Shown here piece by piece: positions 41,199 to 51,078 of a DNA stretch of 64,000 nucleotides. Source of the DNA: Bacteroidia bacterium (lineage in GTDB: Bacteria; Bacteroidota; Bacteroidia; Palsa-965); NCBI GenBank assembly GCA_023151315.1, contig JAKLJE010000026.1, positions 1 through 64,000 of the forward strand, given 5' to 3'. Both the position numbers and the translations under genes were made by a program. Below the pieces are notes generated by a model. The model made no database searches, was not told the DNA's origin, and saw only the letters and a program-made list of their open reading frames with translations. Position 1 is the first letter of the stretch; each line of letters starts with the position of its first letter.

Positions 41199-43892
41199 TT
41201 AAAGATCTTTTTTGGAAGAATTCAGCTTGTCTTCCAGACTCATTAAATCTTTTACCAGAACCTCACGTGCTTTGCTTCCTTCAAATGGTCCAATGATTCC
41301 CGCCGCTTCGAGTTGATCAACTATTCGGCCTGCGCGATTGTAACCCAGTTTCAGTTTGCGCTGAAGCAATGATGCGGAACCCTGCTGATGTTGTACAATA
41401 ATTCTCGCAGCTTCTTCGAACAATGCATCACGGTCGCCATCATCAAAATCTGCTTTACCGCTTTCTGCGTTTTCATCAATATATTCAGGAAGGAGATAAG
41501 CATTCGGATAAGCGCGTTGTCCGCCGATAAACTCTGTAATCTTTTCCACTTCCGGTGTATCCACGAATGCGCATTGCAGACGGATCAAATCGTTACCGGT
41601 AGAGTAGAGCATGTCACCTCGACCGATCAATTGTTCTGCACCACCGGAATCAAGAATGGTGCGCGAGTCGATTTTGGAAGTTACACGGAATGCAATGCGT
41701 GAAGGGAAGTTGGCTTTGATTGTTCCGGTGATGATATTTACCGAAGGACGTTGCGTTGCAATGATCAGGTGAATTCCGATTGCACGTGCAAGCTGGGCAA
41801 GTCGTGCGATTGGTGCTTCCACTTCTTTACCGGCGGTCATGATCAGATCGGCAAACTCGTCCACTACCAATACGATGTAAGGCAGGAAACGGTGTCCGTT
41901 TTCCGGATTGAGTTTACGTGAAATGAATTTCGCGTTGTATTCACGCAGGTTACGTACTTGTGCATCTTTCAGCAAATCGTAGCGCGTATCCATTTCAATG
42001 CAAAGCGAGTTCAGCGTGTGAACTACTTTCTTGGTATCGGTGATAATCGCTTCAGCAGAATCAGGAAGTTTCGCGAGGAAATGGCGCTCAATTTTATTGA
42101 AGAGCGTTAATTCCACTTTCTTCGGATCGACAAGAACGAATTTGATTTGCGATGGATGTTTCTTGTAAAGCAGAGAAACCAATATCGCATTCAATCCTAC
42201 TGACTTACCCTGACCGGTAGCACCCGCCATGAGCAAGTGCGGCATCTTGGCGAGATCGGCAATGAAGATGTCGTTTGAAATTGTTTTCCCGAGCGCAACC
42301 GGAAGATCCATCGGCGATTTCTGGAATTTTTCAGAACCGATCAATGTGCGCATCGGAACCATTTCCGGATTCTGGTTCGGAACTTCAATACCGATTGTTC
42401 CTTTGCCCGGAATCGGAGCGATGATACGAATGCCCAATGCAGACAAACTCAATGCAATATCATCTTCCAGATTCTTGATCTTGGAAATACGTACACCGGC
42501 TGCAGGAATGATTTCGTACAATGTTACTGTAGGCCCGATGGTTGCTTTGATTTTATCAATGGCAATTCCATAGTTGCCGAGTGTTTCAACAATTCGGTTT
42601 TTGTTCAGATTTAATTCTTCCGCATTAACACCGGATTCTGCATTCGTATTGTATGCTTCGAGTAAATCAATGGAAGGGAATTGGTAACCGGAAAGATCGA
42701 GAGTCGGGTCGTACTCACCGAATTCAGCAACGAGTTCATTCGCTTTCGCATCAATGTCATCTTCGCTCATCACCGGTTCTTCGTTCTTCTCGACGGTGAA
42801 TTGAACGCCGTCTTCATTCGGCAATTCCGTTGTAACCGGAGGAACGATCGGCAGTTCAACTGCTGGTTCCGGTTCTGTGTTAATGTTTTCTTCCGCTAAA
42901 GGTTCTTCAATCGGCTCTTCAATTACATCCTCTTCTTCAACAGCCTCTTCAATTTCTGTTACCTGTTCTTCCAGATCATCAACATCTTCTTCAATGTCGA
43001 GAAGCGTATTGCGTACTTCATTGGAAACGGTTTCAGGTTCTGCAGTAATTTCCGGTTCAACTGTTTCAGTTGCCGGTGCAGAGAAGAAGTTCAATTTTAT
43101 ATTGAATACAAGTACTAAGAATGTTACAGCGGTAAAGAACAGAAGTAATCCGGTTCCTATTGCCCCGAAGATTCCATTGAGCCAGGAACTGATCTCAAAT
43201 CCGAATACGCCGCCCGGATAGAACCAATTGTTGCGGAATGCATAACCAAGAAGTACAGATCCGAATACGGTGTAGAATAATCCCTGACGGAACAGTTTTC
43301 CAAGCGGAAGGAGACTGAATCCCGACATGAGTTTCAATCCTGCTACCACTGCGAGCAATGGAAACCAGAAAGAAGTTACACCGAACCAATTGTGAATGAA
43401 GATGTGTGAAGTTAATGCTCCGAATTTCCCGAGCAGATTGGTAACACGAACATCACTGAATAAAAGTTCAGAAACAGAACCCATTACTTTATCCTGATCG
43501 GTATGCCAGGTAAAGAAATACGAAACGAATGCAACAGCGAGGTAAGGAGTTACTATGAAAACCAGAAAGGCGCCGAGAATACGGTGCAGTTTTTCATCAT
43601 TGCGTATTCGACTCAAGAACCCTGATCCGGGAGTTTTATCCTTCTCTTTGGTTGGCGCAGTTTCCTTATCTGCTTTTTTCTCACCGGAAGAAGTATTGCG
43701 GGGTTTGTTTCTGGATGTTTCGTTTTCCGCTTTCGATTTCTTTATCACCGGCTCTTCGATTTCCAATTCAATGTCATCCGCTTTCTTTTTGGAACGCGAA
43801 GACTTGACCGAATCCGTTTCTTTTGAAACAGTCGGTTCTTTGAGCTCATTACGGAGCCGGTTTACTTTCTTTTCAGGTTCTTTTTCTGCCAT
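41199..43892 (-). CDS. ftsK: DNA translocase FtsK/SpoIIIE
   Basis: An 897-residue septal DNA pump. A charged N-terminal tail (1-90) is followed by four transmembrane helices (about 95-270), an acidic Glu/Pro-rich linker (about 275-410), the alpha domain and the RecA-like motor. Walker A GATGQGKS is near residue 555, Walker B is in VLVVDEFADL, and the C-terminal gamma winged helix has QQGSASLLQRKLKLGYNRAGRIVDQLE. It resolves chromosome termini at division. The linker is shorter than in E. coli FtsK. A perfect -7 element lies 21 nt upstream. Confidence 0.97.
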   Translation of the reverse strand: MAEKEPEKKVNRLRNELKEPTVSKETDSVKSSRSKKKADDIELEIEEPVIKKSKAENETSRNKPRNTSSGEKKADKETAPTKEKDKTPGSGFLSRIRNDEKLHRILGAFLVFIVTPYLAVAFVSYFFTWHTDQDKVMGSVSELLFSDVRVTNLLGKFGALTSHIFIHNWFGVTSFWFPLLAVVAGLKLMSGFSLLPLGKLFRQGLFYTVFGSVLLGYAFRNNWFYPGGVFGFEISSWLNGIFGAIGTGLLLFFTAVTFLVLVFNIKLNFFSAPATETVEPEITAEPETVSNEVRNTLLDIEEDVDDLEEQVTEIEEAVEEEDVIEEPIEEPLAEENINTEPEPAVELPIVPPVTTELPNEDGVQFTVEKNEEPVMSEDDIDAKANELVAEFGEYDPTLDLSGYQFPSIDLLEAYNTNAESGVNAEELNLNKNRIVETLGNYGIAIDKIKATIGPTVTLYEIIPAAGVRISKIKNLEDDIALSLSALGIRIIAPIPGKGTIGIEVPNQNPEMVPMRTLIGSEKFQKSPMDLPVALGKTISNDIFIADLAKMPHLLMAGATGQGKSVGLNAILVSLLYKKHPSQIKFVLVDPKKVELTLFNKIERHFLAKLPDSAEAIITDTKKVVHTLNSLCIEMDTRYDLLKDAQVRNLREYNAKFISRKLNPENGHRFLPYIVLVVDEFADLIMTAGKEVEAPIARLAQLARAIGIHLIIATQRPSVNIITGTIKANFPSRIAFRVTSKIDSRTILDSGGAEQLIGRGDMLYSTGNDLIRLQCAFVDTPEVEKITEFIGGQRAYPNAYLLPEYIDENAESGKADFDDGDRDALFEEAARIIVQHQQGSASLLQRKLKLGYNRAGRIVDQLEAAGIIGPFEGSKAREVLVKDLMSLEDKLNSSKKDL

Positions 43893-43913
43893 GATATGGC
43901 TATGCTAACCTAA

Positions 43914-43921
43914 CAAAGGTA
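43914..43921 (-). promoter_or_regulatory. -7 element TACCTTTG, ftsK
   Basis: Perfect TAnnTTTG on the minus strand, 21 nt before the ftsK ATG. Confidence 0.6.
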
Positions 43922-44028
43922 AACGGGTGGTTATTGTGCGAAGAGAAGGCGAACTGTTGTTTTGAACGAAATGATGTTGATTACGGGTGATTCTGACGGT
44001 GGAATCCAGCCTGTAAACTTTAGTCCGA

Positions 44029-44706
44029 CTAAAAGAACCCTGACATCATCTTCTCGAGTTCTGCGTTCGGCTTGGATTTGTAATCTGCCGGAATTTCGAA
44101 AACGGAAGGATCAATTGTTGCTTCCTGAACGGAAGTAGCAGTGAAGTGTAATTCAAGACCGAATTTCTTAAGGTTGTAATCCATCAGAACACCATCAATC
44201 TTATAGTATGCGTTGCTCCAATTCGGAGTTTTAACTTCGATATCCTTTGTGTACCATACTTCAACTGAAGGAGAGCCGTCTTTGAATTTCAGTACTGCTT
44301 TTTCGCAATCGTAGCCGGCGATCTGCTTCTTATCTCCCGGATATGAAACATCATAATCAGGGAAGTAATAGTTGGTGGATTCAATCTCCGTCATATCCAT
44401 GACGCTGGAAAATTTACCAAGAAAGCTTACAAGACTGATGAATTGCTTTTTGTTCGGATCAGAAATAAAATCCATGCGCATGGCACCCATTCCGGCTTCG
44501 AGACCTGCTGTCCACATGCCGTCTTTGAATTTCACTTCCATCGCATCGGGCGCCCACATTGCCATAGATTCTTTAGCATTGACAGGTTCCGCTTTGAACT
44601 CGATAATTCCTTCCTTGATTTTCTTGCCGAAAAGACCTTCAGAGCATGAATGAAACAATCCAATTCCTGAGAAAAGCAACAACACTAAGAAGTAATTCCT
44701 CTTCAT
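44029..44706 (-). CDS. Lipoprotein of unknown function (DUF4412/GLPGLI-like)
   Basis: A 225-residue lipoprotein with lipobox FHSC near residue 21. The mature part contains IAGYDCEKAVLKF and VWYTKDIEVKTPNW, phrases seen in beta-rich Bacteroidota proteins related to DUF4412 and GLPGLI families. Function unknown, likely periplasmic. A TATCTTTC element (44760-44767) lies 53 nt upstream. It ends about 140 nt upstream of ftsK on the same strand. Confidence 0.78.
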   Translation of the reverse strand: MKRNYFLVLLLFSGIGLFHSCSEGLFGKKIKEGIIEFKAEPVNAKESMAMWAPDAMEVKFKDGMWTAGLEAGMGAMRMDFISDPNKKQFISLVSFLGKFSSVMDMTEIESTNYYFPDYDVSYPGDKKQIAGYDCEKAVLKFKDGSPSVEVWYTKDIEVKTPNWSNAYYKIDGVLMDYNLKKFGLELHFTATSVQEATIDPSVFEIPADYKSKPNAELEKMMSGFF

Positions 44707-44841
44707 AAATTTCCTTGGGGGAAAGGCGTTGATTTATGGATTGTTTCGATTAATGACGGGAAAGATAAGGATAAATCGGTTCAATACACGACGAATCGTG
44801 TTAAAATCGAACCTTTTCAATCGGAAATGAATCGCTGTGCT

Positions 44842-46239
44842 TTAGTACCCCAGGGTCTTCAGCATGGACTTGTAACTCTGCTCCTTCGCAAAGAGACGCG
44901 TGGTGATTTCGCCTTCTTCGTTGCGGTCGATCAGTACGTGTTTCGGTGCCGGAATGAGGCAGTGCTGAATTCCGCCATAACCTCCAAGCGATTCCTGATA
45001 TGCACCGGTATGGAAGAATCCGAGATAAAGCGGTTCTTTTTCAGTTGGTGAAATTTTCGGAAGATAGACGTTGTTGGCGTGTGCTTCAGTGTTGTAATAA
45101 TCCATGCTGTCGCATGTCATTCCACCAAGGTTGATCGGCTGATATTCTTTATCCCAATGATTGATGGCAAGAAGAATGAATCGCTGATTGATTCCCCACG
45201 TATCCGGCAGTGTGGTAATGAAAGAGGAATCGATCATGTACCACAACTCGCGATCGTTTTGTGTCTTCACGTCCACAACGGAATACAAAGCTGCTCCGCT
45301 TTCTGAAACAGTGAATGAGCCAAATTCAGTGAAGATGTTGGGCTCTGCAATTTCATGATTGTCGCAGAAGTTTTTAATCTGCGAAATGATTTCTTCAATC
45401 ATGTATTCGTAATCGTATTCAAAACCGAGAGACGTTTTAATCGGCATACCGCCACCGATGTTCAGTGAATCCAAAGTAGGGCAGATGCGCTTGAGTTCGA
45501 GATACACTTTAAGGCATTTCGCGAGCTCAGTCCAATAGTAAATCGTGTCTTTAATGCCTGTGTTGATGAAGAAGTGCAACATCTTCAGTTCGAACTTCGG
45601 ATTGTTCTCGATTTTCTCTTTGTAGTACTGAACAATTTCGCTGTGACGAATGCCGAGGCGTGAAGTATAGAACTGGAAATTCGGTTCTTCTTCCGAGGCA
45701 ATGCGTATTCCGATTTTCATTTTCGGAACCTTCACGAACTTCGAATAGTAATCGATTTCGGTTTTATTATCGAGAACCGGAACAATATTGAAACCGTCGT
45801 TCGCCATTTCGGTAACAAGCGATTGATACGGCTTACGCTTGAATCCGTTACAAACGATAAACCTGTTCTTGTCCATCAAACCGCGCTTGTACAGATCTTT
45901 AATGATATGGATATCGTAGGCGGATGAAGTCTCCAAATGCACATCATTTTTCAATACTTCTTCCAGAACGAATGAAAAGTGAGAGCTTTTTGTGCAGTAA
46001 CAGTAGGTATAAGTACCTTTGTAGTCCACTTTGGCCATTGCCACGTTAAAAAGGCGCTTTGCTTTTTGAATCTGGTGGCCGATTTTGGGCAGATACGTTA
46101 TTTTCAATGGAGTACCGTATTTCTTAATGATGTCCAAAAGTGGAATATCATTGAAATACAGCTCATTATCAGTAACATGAAAACCTTCCTGCGGGAAGTT
46201 GAACGTTTGTTCGATCAGGTTTTGATAGGTATTTTCCAT
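44842..46239 (-). CDS. speA: Arginine decarboxylase (SpeA-type, PLP-dependent)
   Basis: A 465-residue fold-III PLP decarboxylase. The PLP lysine is in YCYCTKSSHF (about residue 83), and the conserved glycine loop is LNIGGGMPIKTSLGFEYDYE. The chain is shorter than E. coli SpeA (about 660), as in the Bacteroidota form. It would convert arginine to agmatine for polyamine synthesis. It is transcribed divergently from the arginase gene, whose product uses the same substrate, or agmatine if it is an agmatinase. A perfect -7 element lies 52 nt upstream. Confidence 0.9.
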   Translation of the reverse strand: MENTYQNLIEQTFNFPQEGFHVTDNELYFNDIPLLDIIKKYGTPLKITYLPKIGHQIQKAKRLFNVAMAKVDYKGTYTYCYCTKSSHFSFVLEEVLKNDVHLETSSAYDIHIIKDLYKRGLMDKNRFIVCNGFKRKPYQSLVTEMANDGFNIVPVLDNKTEIDYYSKFVKVPKMKIGIRIASEEEPNFQFYTSRLGIRHSEIVQYYKEKIENNPKFELKMLHFFINTGIKDTIYYWTELAKCLKVYLELKRICPTLDSLNIGGGMPIKTSLGFEYDYEYMIEEIISQIKNFCDNHEIAEPNIFTEFGSFTVSESGAALYSVVDVKTQNDRELWYMIDSSFITTLPDTWGINQRFILLAINHWDKEYQPINLGGMTCDSMDYYNTEAHANNVYLPKISPTEKEPLYLGFFHTGAYQESLGGYGGIQHCLIPAPKHVLIDRNEEGEITTRLFAKEQSYKSMLKTLGY

Positions 46240-46291
46240 TGAAGCCTTTGTCTGCGTTTAATGTAAGTGAGTTACTTTAATTGAATTCGCG

Positions 46292-46299
46292 CAAATGTA
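46292..46299 (-). promoter_or_regulatory. -7 element TACATTTG, speA
   Basis: Perfect TAnnTTTG on the minus strand within the 101-nt speA/arginase divergent region. No equally good element was found for the arginase direction. Confidence 0.6.
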
Positions 46300-46340
46300 A
46301 GTCAGTCGGATTGATTGGTAACTATAAAACAAGTTAAATT

Positions 46341-47291
46341 ATGGCACAAAAAAAGATCAGGTTTATCGAAGTTAAATCCGAAATCGGCGCCGGAACCCGC
46401 GGAGCCAGTCTTGGAGTAGATGCGATCAAGATTGCGGCTCTGGATTATGGTTCCAATATGTTCAGCAAATACGAAACCGTTGAGGTAAAAACCGAGAATC
46501 ACTTGCTTTTCGAACCCCAAGGAAGCGCGTATGCAAAGCGTATCAAAGGACTGATTACCATGTATGAAAGAATCGGTTCTGAAGTGTCTAAAACGCTGAA
46601 GAATAACGGTTTCCCAATTGTATTAGCGGGCGACCATTCTACAGCCGGTGGCACAATTGCCGGAATTAAGATGGCGAATCCCAAAGCGCGTATCGGAGTG
46701 ATCTGGATTGATGCTCATGCGGATCTGCATTCGCCCTGGACAACACCTTCAGGTAACTTACATGGAATGCCTTTGGCTGCGTCTTTGGGTGAAGACAATC
46801 AGGGCAATAAGATGAACCGTCCGGATAAAGAAACTGTGGAACATTGGCGTATGTTGAAGGAAGTTGGGGGAATTTCGCCGAAAATCAACTACCGCGACCT
46901 TGTTTTCATTAGTGTACGTGATGTGGAACCGGAAGAAACGGGTTTGATCAAGAAGCACAACATCAAGACATTCAGTACCGCTGAAGTCCGACGCAACGGA
47001 GTAGAGCGCATTGCACGCGATACCCTGGCACATTTGGCGCAGTGCAACCTAATCTATATATCGTTTGATGTAGATAGTATGGATTCTTCTATTTCCAAAG
47101 GAACCGGAACGCCTGTGCGTAATGGAATCACGGAAAAGGAAGCCGGATCATTGCTAGTCCGACTGGTTCAGCACGAGAAAGTTTGCTGTGTGGAGATCGC
47201 CGAAGTGAATCCGACTTTGGATAAAGAGAACCTCATGGCAGAGAATACTTTCGAGATTCTGACCAAAGTAGTATCACAGATATCCAATTGA
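46341..47291 (+). CDS. Arginase/ureohydrolase family protein
   Basis: A 316-residue binuclear-manganese ureohydrolase. Metal-binding motifs are AGDHSTAGG, WIDAHADLH and SFDVDSMDSS, and the TPSGNLHGMPLA loop is of the arginase rather than agmatinase type. It should hydrolyse arginine to ornithine and urea; a related guanidino substrate is possible. It starts 101 nt from speA in the opposite direction and is followed by argS after 19 nt, so arginine-consuming genes cluster here. Confidence 0.9.
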   Translation: MAQKKIRFIEVKSEIGAGTRGASLGVDAIKIAALDYGSNMFSKYETVEVKTENHLLFEPQGSAYAKRIKGLITMYERIGSEVSKTLKNNGFPIVLAGDHSTAGGTIAGIKMANPKARIGVIWIDAHADLHSPWTTPSGNLHGMPLAASLGEDNQGNKMNRPDKETVEHWRMLKEVGGISPKINYRDLVFISVRDVEPEETGLIKKHNIKTFSTAEVRRNGVERIARDTLAHLAQCNLIYISFDVDSMDSSISKGTGTPVRNGITEKEAGSLLVRLVQHEKVCCVEIAEVNPTLDKENLMAENTFEILTKVVSQISN

Positions 47292-47310
47292 TTAATTCTT
47301 AAAATAGTAT

Positions 47311-49098
47311 ATGAATACACCTGAACAACTGCTTTCAGCTCATGTGGCTGTTGCAGTTAAGGAACTTTTCGGAGCTTCGGTTGAGGCTTCCGGGGTAACA
47401 TTTCAAAAGACCAATCCTCAATTTGAAGGTGATATAACTCTCGTGGTTTTCCCTTTTACCAAGCTTGCGGGTAAGTCGCCTGAGCAAACCGCTCAGATAA
47501 TCGGCGAGTATTTACAGAATACGGTAAAAGAGATCGCATCATTTAACGTAGTTAAGGGCTTTCTGAATCTTGTTATCAGTTCGGATTACTGGCTGAATGC
47601 CTTTTCTGAGCTGCGAATCAACGAAAAATGGGGTGAAAAGCCTGTTTCTGAGGCAAGTCCGTTTGTAATGGTCGAATACAGTTCACCCAACACCAACAAA
47701 CCGCTTCACTTGGGTCACATGCGGAACATCCTGTTGGGCCATTCTGTGTCGGAGATCCTGAATGCGGCCGGTAATAAAGTGATGAAAGTGAATCTGGTGA
47801 ATGATCGCGGTATTCACATTTGTAAGAGTATGCTGGCCTGGGAGAAGTTCGGAAACGGAGAAACGCCTGAATCGAGCGGAATGAAGGGCGATAAGCTGGT
47901 CGGGAAGTATTATGTGGAGTTTGATAAGCACTACAAAGCTCAAATCAAGGAACTGGAAGAGAAAGGAATTTCCAAGGAAGATGCAGAAAAACGAGCTCCT
48001 TTGATGCTCGAAGCACAGGAAATGCTGCGGAAGTGGGAAGCCAATGATCCGCACGTGCGTGCCTTGTGGGAGAAGATGAACGGATGGGTTTATGATGGTT
48101 TCGCAGTAACATATAAGAGCCTGGGAGTAACATTCGATAAGACTTACTATGAGTCTCAGACCTACGTTCTGGGTAAGTCAATTGTTGAAGAAGGATTGAA
48201 ATCGGGTGTGTTGGTGAAGCGTCCGGATGGGGCAGTGATCATCGATAATACCGATTCCGGATTGGACCAGAAAGTGTTGTTGCGGAGCGATGGAACATCG
48301 GTTTACATGACCCAGGATCTGGGAACCGCGGTGGAAAGACATAAGGAATATCCGTTCGATAAGCACATTTATGTGGTGGGCAACGAGCAGGATTATCACT
48401 TTAAAACGCTGATTGTGTCGTTGCGCAAGCTTGGTTACAAGTGGGCGGATGGCCTGTATCACCTTTCTTACGGCATGGTTGAATTGCCGGAAGGCAAGAT
48501 GAAATCGCGTGAAGGAACTGTTGTGGATGCTGATGATCTGGTGGATGCAATGCGTTCGAATGCGTTTGAAATGGCGCAGGAGAAAGGGCTGATTGCGGAA
48601 ATGTCAGAGGCAGAACAGCAGGAGTTGGCTCACAATGTAGGAATGGCTGCTTTGAAATATTTCATCCTGAAAGTTGATCCGAAAAAGAAGATGCTGTTCA
48701 ATCCGAAAGAAAGCATCGATCTGCAAGGCAATACCGGTCCATTCATTCAGTATACGCATGCGCGAATCAGAAGCATCTGGAGAAAATCGGAGTTGAAGTC
48801 GCTTCCGGAATATTCCGTTCCTGCAAGCATTCATCCGAAAGAGAAGGAACTGATCAAACTGATGGCTGCATATCCGCAGGTGATTCAGGATGCTGCGAAG
48901 GAATATTCACCTGCAGTGATTGCAAACTACACATATGAACTGGCTAAAACATTCAACCAGTTTTATGATGCGTGTGATGTATTGAAAGAGCAGGACGTCA
49001 ACCTTAAAAACTTCCGCATCAACTTATGCGTGATGATTGCGAGAACGATCAAGCATGCAATGGGGTTGATTGGAGTAGTTGTTCCTGAGAAAATGTAA
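47311..49098 (+). CDS. argS: Arginyl-tRNA synthetase ArgS
   Basis: A 595-residue class I synthetase. An N-terminal additional domain (1-115) is followed by the Rossmann domain with SPNTNKPLHLGHMRN (HIGH is HLGH here). The KMSKS-like loop is EGKMKSREGT (about residue 395). The C-terminal helical DALR anticodon-binding domain (about 470-595) begins GPFIQYTHARIRSI and ends with PEKM. It lies 19 nt after the arginase gene. A homologous in-frame copy of its last codons occurs at 51003-51074. Confidence 0.97.
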   Translation: MNTPEQLLSAHVAVAVKELFGASVEASGVTFQKTNPQFEGDITLVVFPFTKLAGKSPEQTAQIIGEYLQNTVKEIASFNVVKGFLNLVISSDYWLNAFSELRINEKWGEKPVSEASPFVMVEYSSPNTNKPLHLGHMRNILLGHSVSEILNAAGNKVMKVNLVNDRGIHICKSMLAWEKFGNGETPESSGMKGDKLVGKYYVEFDKHYKAQIKELEEKGISKEDAEKRAPLMLEAQEMLRKWEANDPHVRALWEKMNGWVYDGFAVTYKSLGVTFDKTYYESQTYVLGKSIVEEGLKSGVLVKRPDGAVIIDNTDSGLDQKVLLRSDGTSVYMTQDLGTAVERHKEYPFDKHIYVVGNEQDYHFKTLIVSLRKLGYKWADGLYHLSYGMVELPEGKMKSREGTVVDADDLVDAMRSNAFEMAQEKGLIAEMSEAEQQELAHNVGMAALKYFILKVDPKKKMLFNPKESIDLQGNTGPFIQYTHARIRSIWRKSELKSLPEYSVPASIHPKEKELIKLMAAYPQVIQDAAKEYSPAVIANYTYELAKTFNQFYDACDVLKEQDVNLKNFRINLCVMIARTIKHAMGLIGVVVPEKM

Positions 49099-49238
49099 TT
49101 GAATTTTCAGTCTGCAATTGGAAGCATTATGATTAAAGCCAACTGCACGTTAAACTATTTCCATCTACATAAAATCCGGTTGTAATCTTGTCGTGAACTG
49201 CGGCGTAATATTGGACCGATGAATGGTTCCAAACGAAA

Positions 49239-50873
49239 CTATTCGGTAATTGTAATTTTCGAAAACCAATAATTACCAGAATCTGTATTCAAGACCATCA
49301 GCTGTTTCGGGGATAGGGAGATACTTAAACGCGGAATAATATCGCAGTTAAGTGCAGCTCCACTGATCAATGTTTGTTTTTGCATCTTGCCACTTTGATC
49401 CAAGCTAACTACAACAACATCAGATTTACTTTTTGGTTTGTACTTCTCCGGTTTTGGGCCGGTCGTCAGATTTGCATTTGCAGAATTGTCATTGAAGATG
49501 AAGTGCAAAGTATTTCCTGAGCTGACTAACGCAAAAGATGCATAGCGCCCGCCATCGTTATCCGAAAATTGGCGCTTGGAAATAGTACATCTCCAGTTCA
49601 GCGTGCCAGATGTATCAAATGATAAACACAAAATATCTTCATGCTCATAACTGATGGAGGAAACATAAGTGTCCGCTGATCCGGCTCCGCTAAGATCAGG
49701 GGCAGCGCTGGTTCCAACTATCATATTATAACGCTCTCCCAATAACATTATTGATCCGTTATTTTTATTCTCAACTATGCTAAGGTTGAAAATAAAATTG
49801 CTCTTGTCTGTATTCTTCGATTGATTTTGGGAACCGCTTGTGGCTTGCTTTGATTCTGATCCTTCAATAAAAAAAACGGGGTCTATATCTGAATTTGAAG
49901 TTGCCAATGGAACTAAAGTTTGATAATCCAGTCGCATATAGAATGCCCCGATTCTATTGAAGGATGATTTCTCACAATAGAAACCCGCTGTGATTATTTG
50001 GTTGTTCTCTGAAATACTAAGCGCAATGTCTGTGACAAACTTCCCGGGGATTGAAATTTTTCTCTTACTTATTTTGCTGCCACGTTCTGTTATTGAAACT
50101 ACGTAACTATCAAATATCGGTTTCCTCATCAGACCGGTAGTTTTAATTAAGGTATCGAAATCCACATCATTAAATGTGAATGCACAATTGCCGGCTTTAT
50201 CAATTGTAATATTCTGAATTTGAATTAAACCACCATCACAATTTGGCTGGAAGTTTGTTTTCCAATCCACACTCAGCTGCGAATTAAGCAGTGTTAGCTG
50301 AACGCCATATGGGTTTTTACATTTTCCCGGTTCTCTGTAATACGTGATCAATAGAAGCTTGTCGTTGTTGACGGAGCTGATGGTATAAAAAACCGAGTGC
50401 AAGTCGTTTACAGTTATTTGATTAAGTCCGGGGCCCGGGTACTTATAATAATTGAGCCCATAACTCACCTGAATAAGTTCTCCCTCCGCTTTCAATGAAA
50501 TGCTGTTCATTTTTTTTGCAAACAACGTATCGATGTCGCTTGAATTTGTAGGCTTTACATAGAATAGATAGAACTGATTGCCGATTTGCTGTGCGGAGTG
50601 AAATCTCAAATGCCATCCATCGCGTACTTGCGTTTCAATTTCAACAGTTTTGTCAATGATCATTTCATTGTTGCAGTGTTGAACATATTTCTTCTTGCCC
50701 TCATATCTAAGAACGTAGAAACCGCTGCTGTCTTTTCCGAATATATCTTTTGAGTAACCGTCTTTATTTTTTTGGACCGGTCCATTCTGGATTGCCAGAC
50801 TGTTTGAAGCGGTTTGTCCAAAAGTCAATTCAGACAATGTAAGCAGCAAAGTGATAATAAAAAGTCTCTTCAT
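49239..50873 (-). CDS. Secreted protein of unknown function (upstream copy X1)
   Basis: A 544-residue protein; the ATG at 50873 (MKRLFIITLLL) gives a signal peptide ending FGQ. The mature part is beta-rich with many solvent-type Asn/Ser strands, consistent with a propeller-like or large beta fold, and it ends YWFSKITITE. No T9SS sorting domain is visible. Size, strand-type composition and a similar aromatic C-terminal strand suggest distant relationship to the next gene (51079-52737). It lies between argS and the argS remnant. Base composition is somewhat more A/T-rich than its neighbours. Confidence 0.7.
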   Translation of the reverse strand: MKRLFIITLLLTLSELTFGQTASNSLAIQNGPVQKNKDGYSKDIFGKDSSGFYVLRYEGKKKYVQHCNNEMIIDKTVEIETQVRDGWHLRFHSAQQIGNQFYLFYVKPTNSSDIDTLFAKKMNSISLKAEGELIQVSYGLNYYKYPGPGLNQITVNDLHSVFYTISSVNNDKLLLITYYREPGKCKNPYGVQLTLLNSQLSVDWKTNFQPNCDGGLIQIQNITIDKAGNCAFTFNDVDFDTLIKTTGLMRKPIFDSYVVSITERGSKISKRKISIPGKFVTDIALSISENNQIITAGFYCEKSSFNRIGAFYMRLDYQTLVPLATSNSDIDPVFFIEGSESKQATSGSQNQSKNTDKSNFIFNLSIVENKNNGSIMLLGERYNMIVGTSAAPDLSGAGSADTYVSSISYEHEDILCLSFDTSGTLNWRCTISKRQFSDNDGGRYASFALVSSGNTLHFIFNDNSANANLTTGPKPEKYKPKSKSDVVVVSLDQSGKMQKQTLISGAALNCDIIPRLSISLSPKQLMVLNTDSGNYWFSKITITE

Positions 50874-51002
50874 AAATGCAAGCAATAAATTGATTTCCTT
50901 TAAATTATAAAAGTAAGAAAGAGTCAATTTATCAGCATGGAACTTGTGTTAAATGATGCTTCATGGGAATGGAACTCATAGCCCAAGCATTGCTTAATCC
51001 CT

Positions 51003-51074
51003 CACGTGATTCTATTAAGAACGATCAAGCATGCGAGGGGGTTGATTGAGGTGGTAGCGCCGGAGAAGATGTGA
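51003..51074 (+). pseudogene. C-terminal remnant of a second argS
   Basis: In frame, 51018-51071 encodes RTIKHARGLIEVVAPEKM and then a TGA stop; the true ArgS ends RTIKHAMGLIGVVVPEKM. Fifteen of 18 residues match, and 17 consecutive bases (AGAACGATCAAGCATGC) are identical. Several differences are silent third-position changes. No upstream coding part remains recognisable. It ends four bases before the stop codon of the convergent gene at 51079. Confidence 0.85.
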
Positions 51075-51078
51075 TTTT

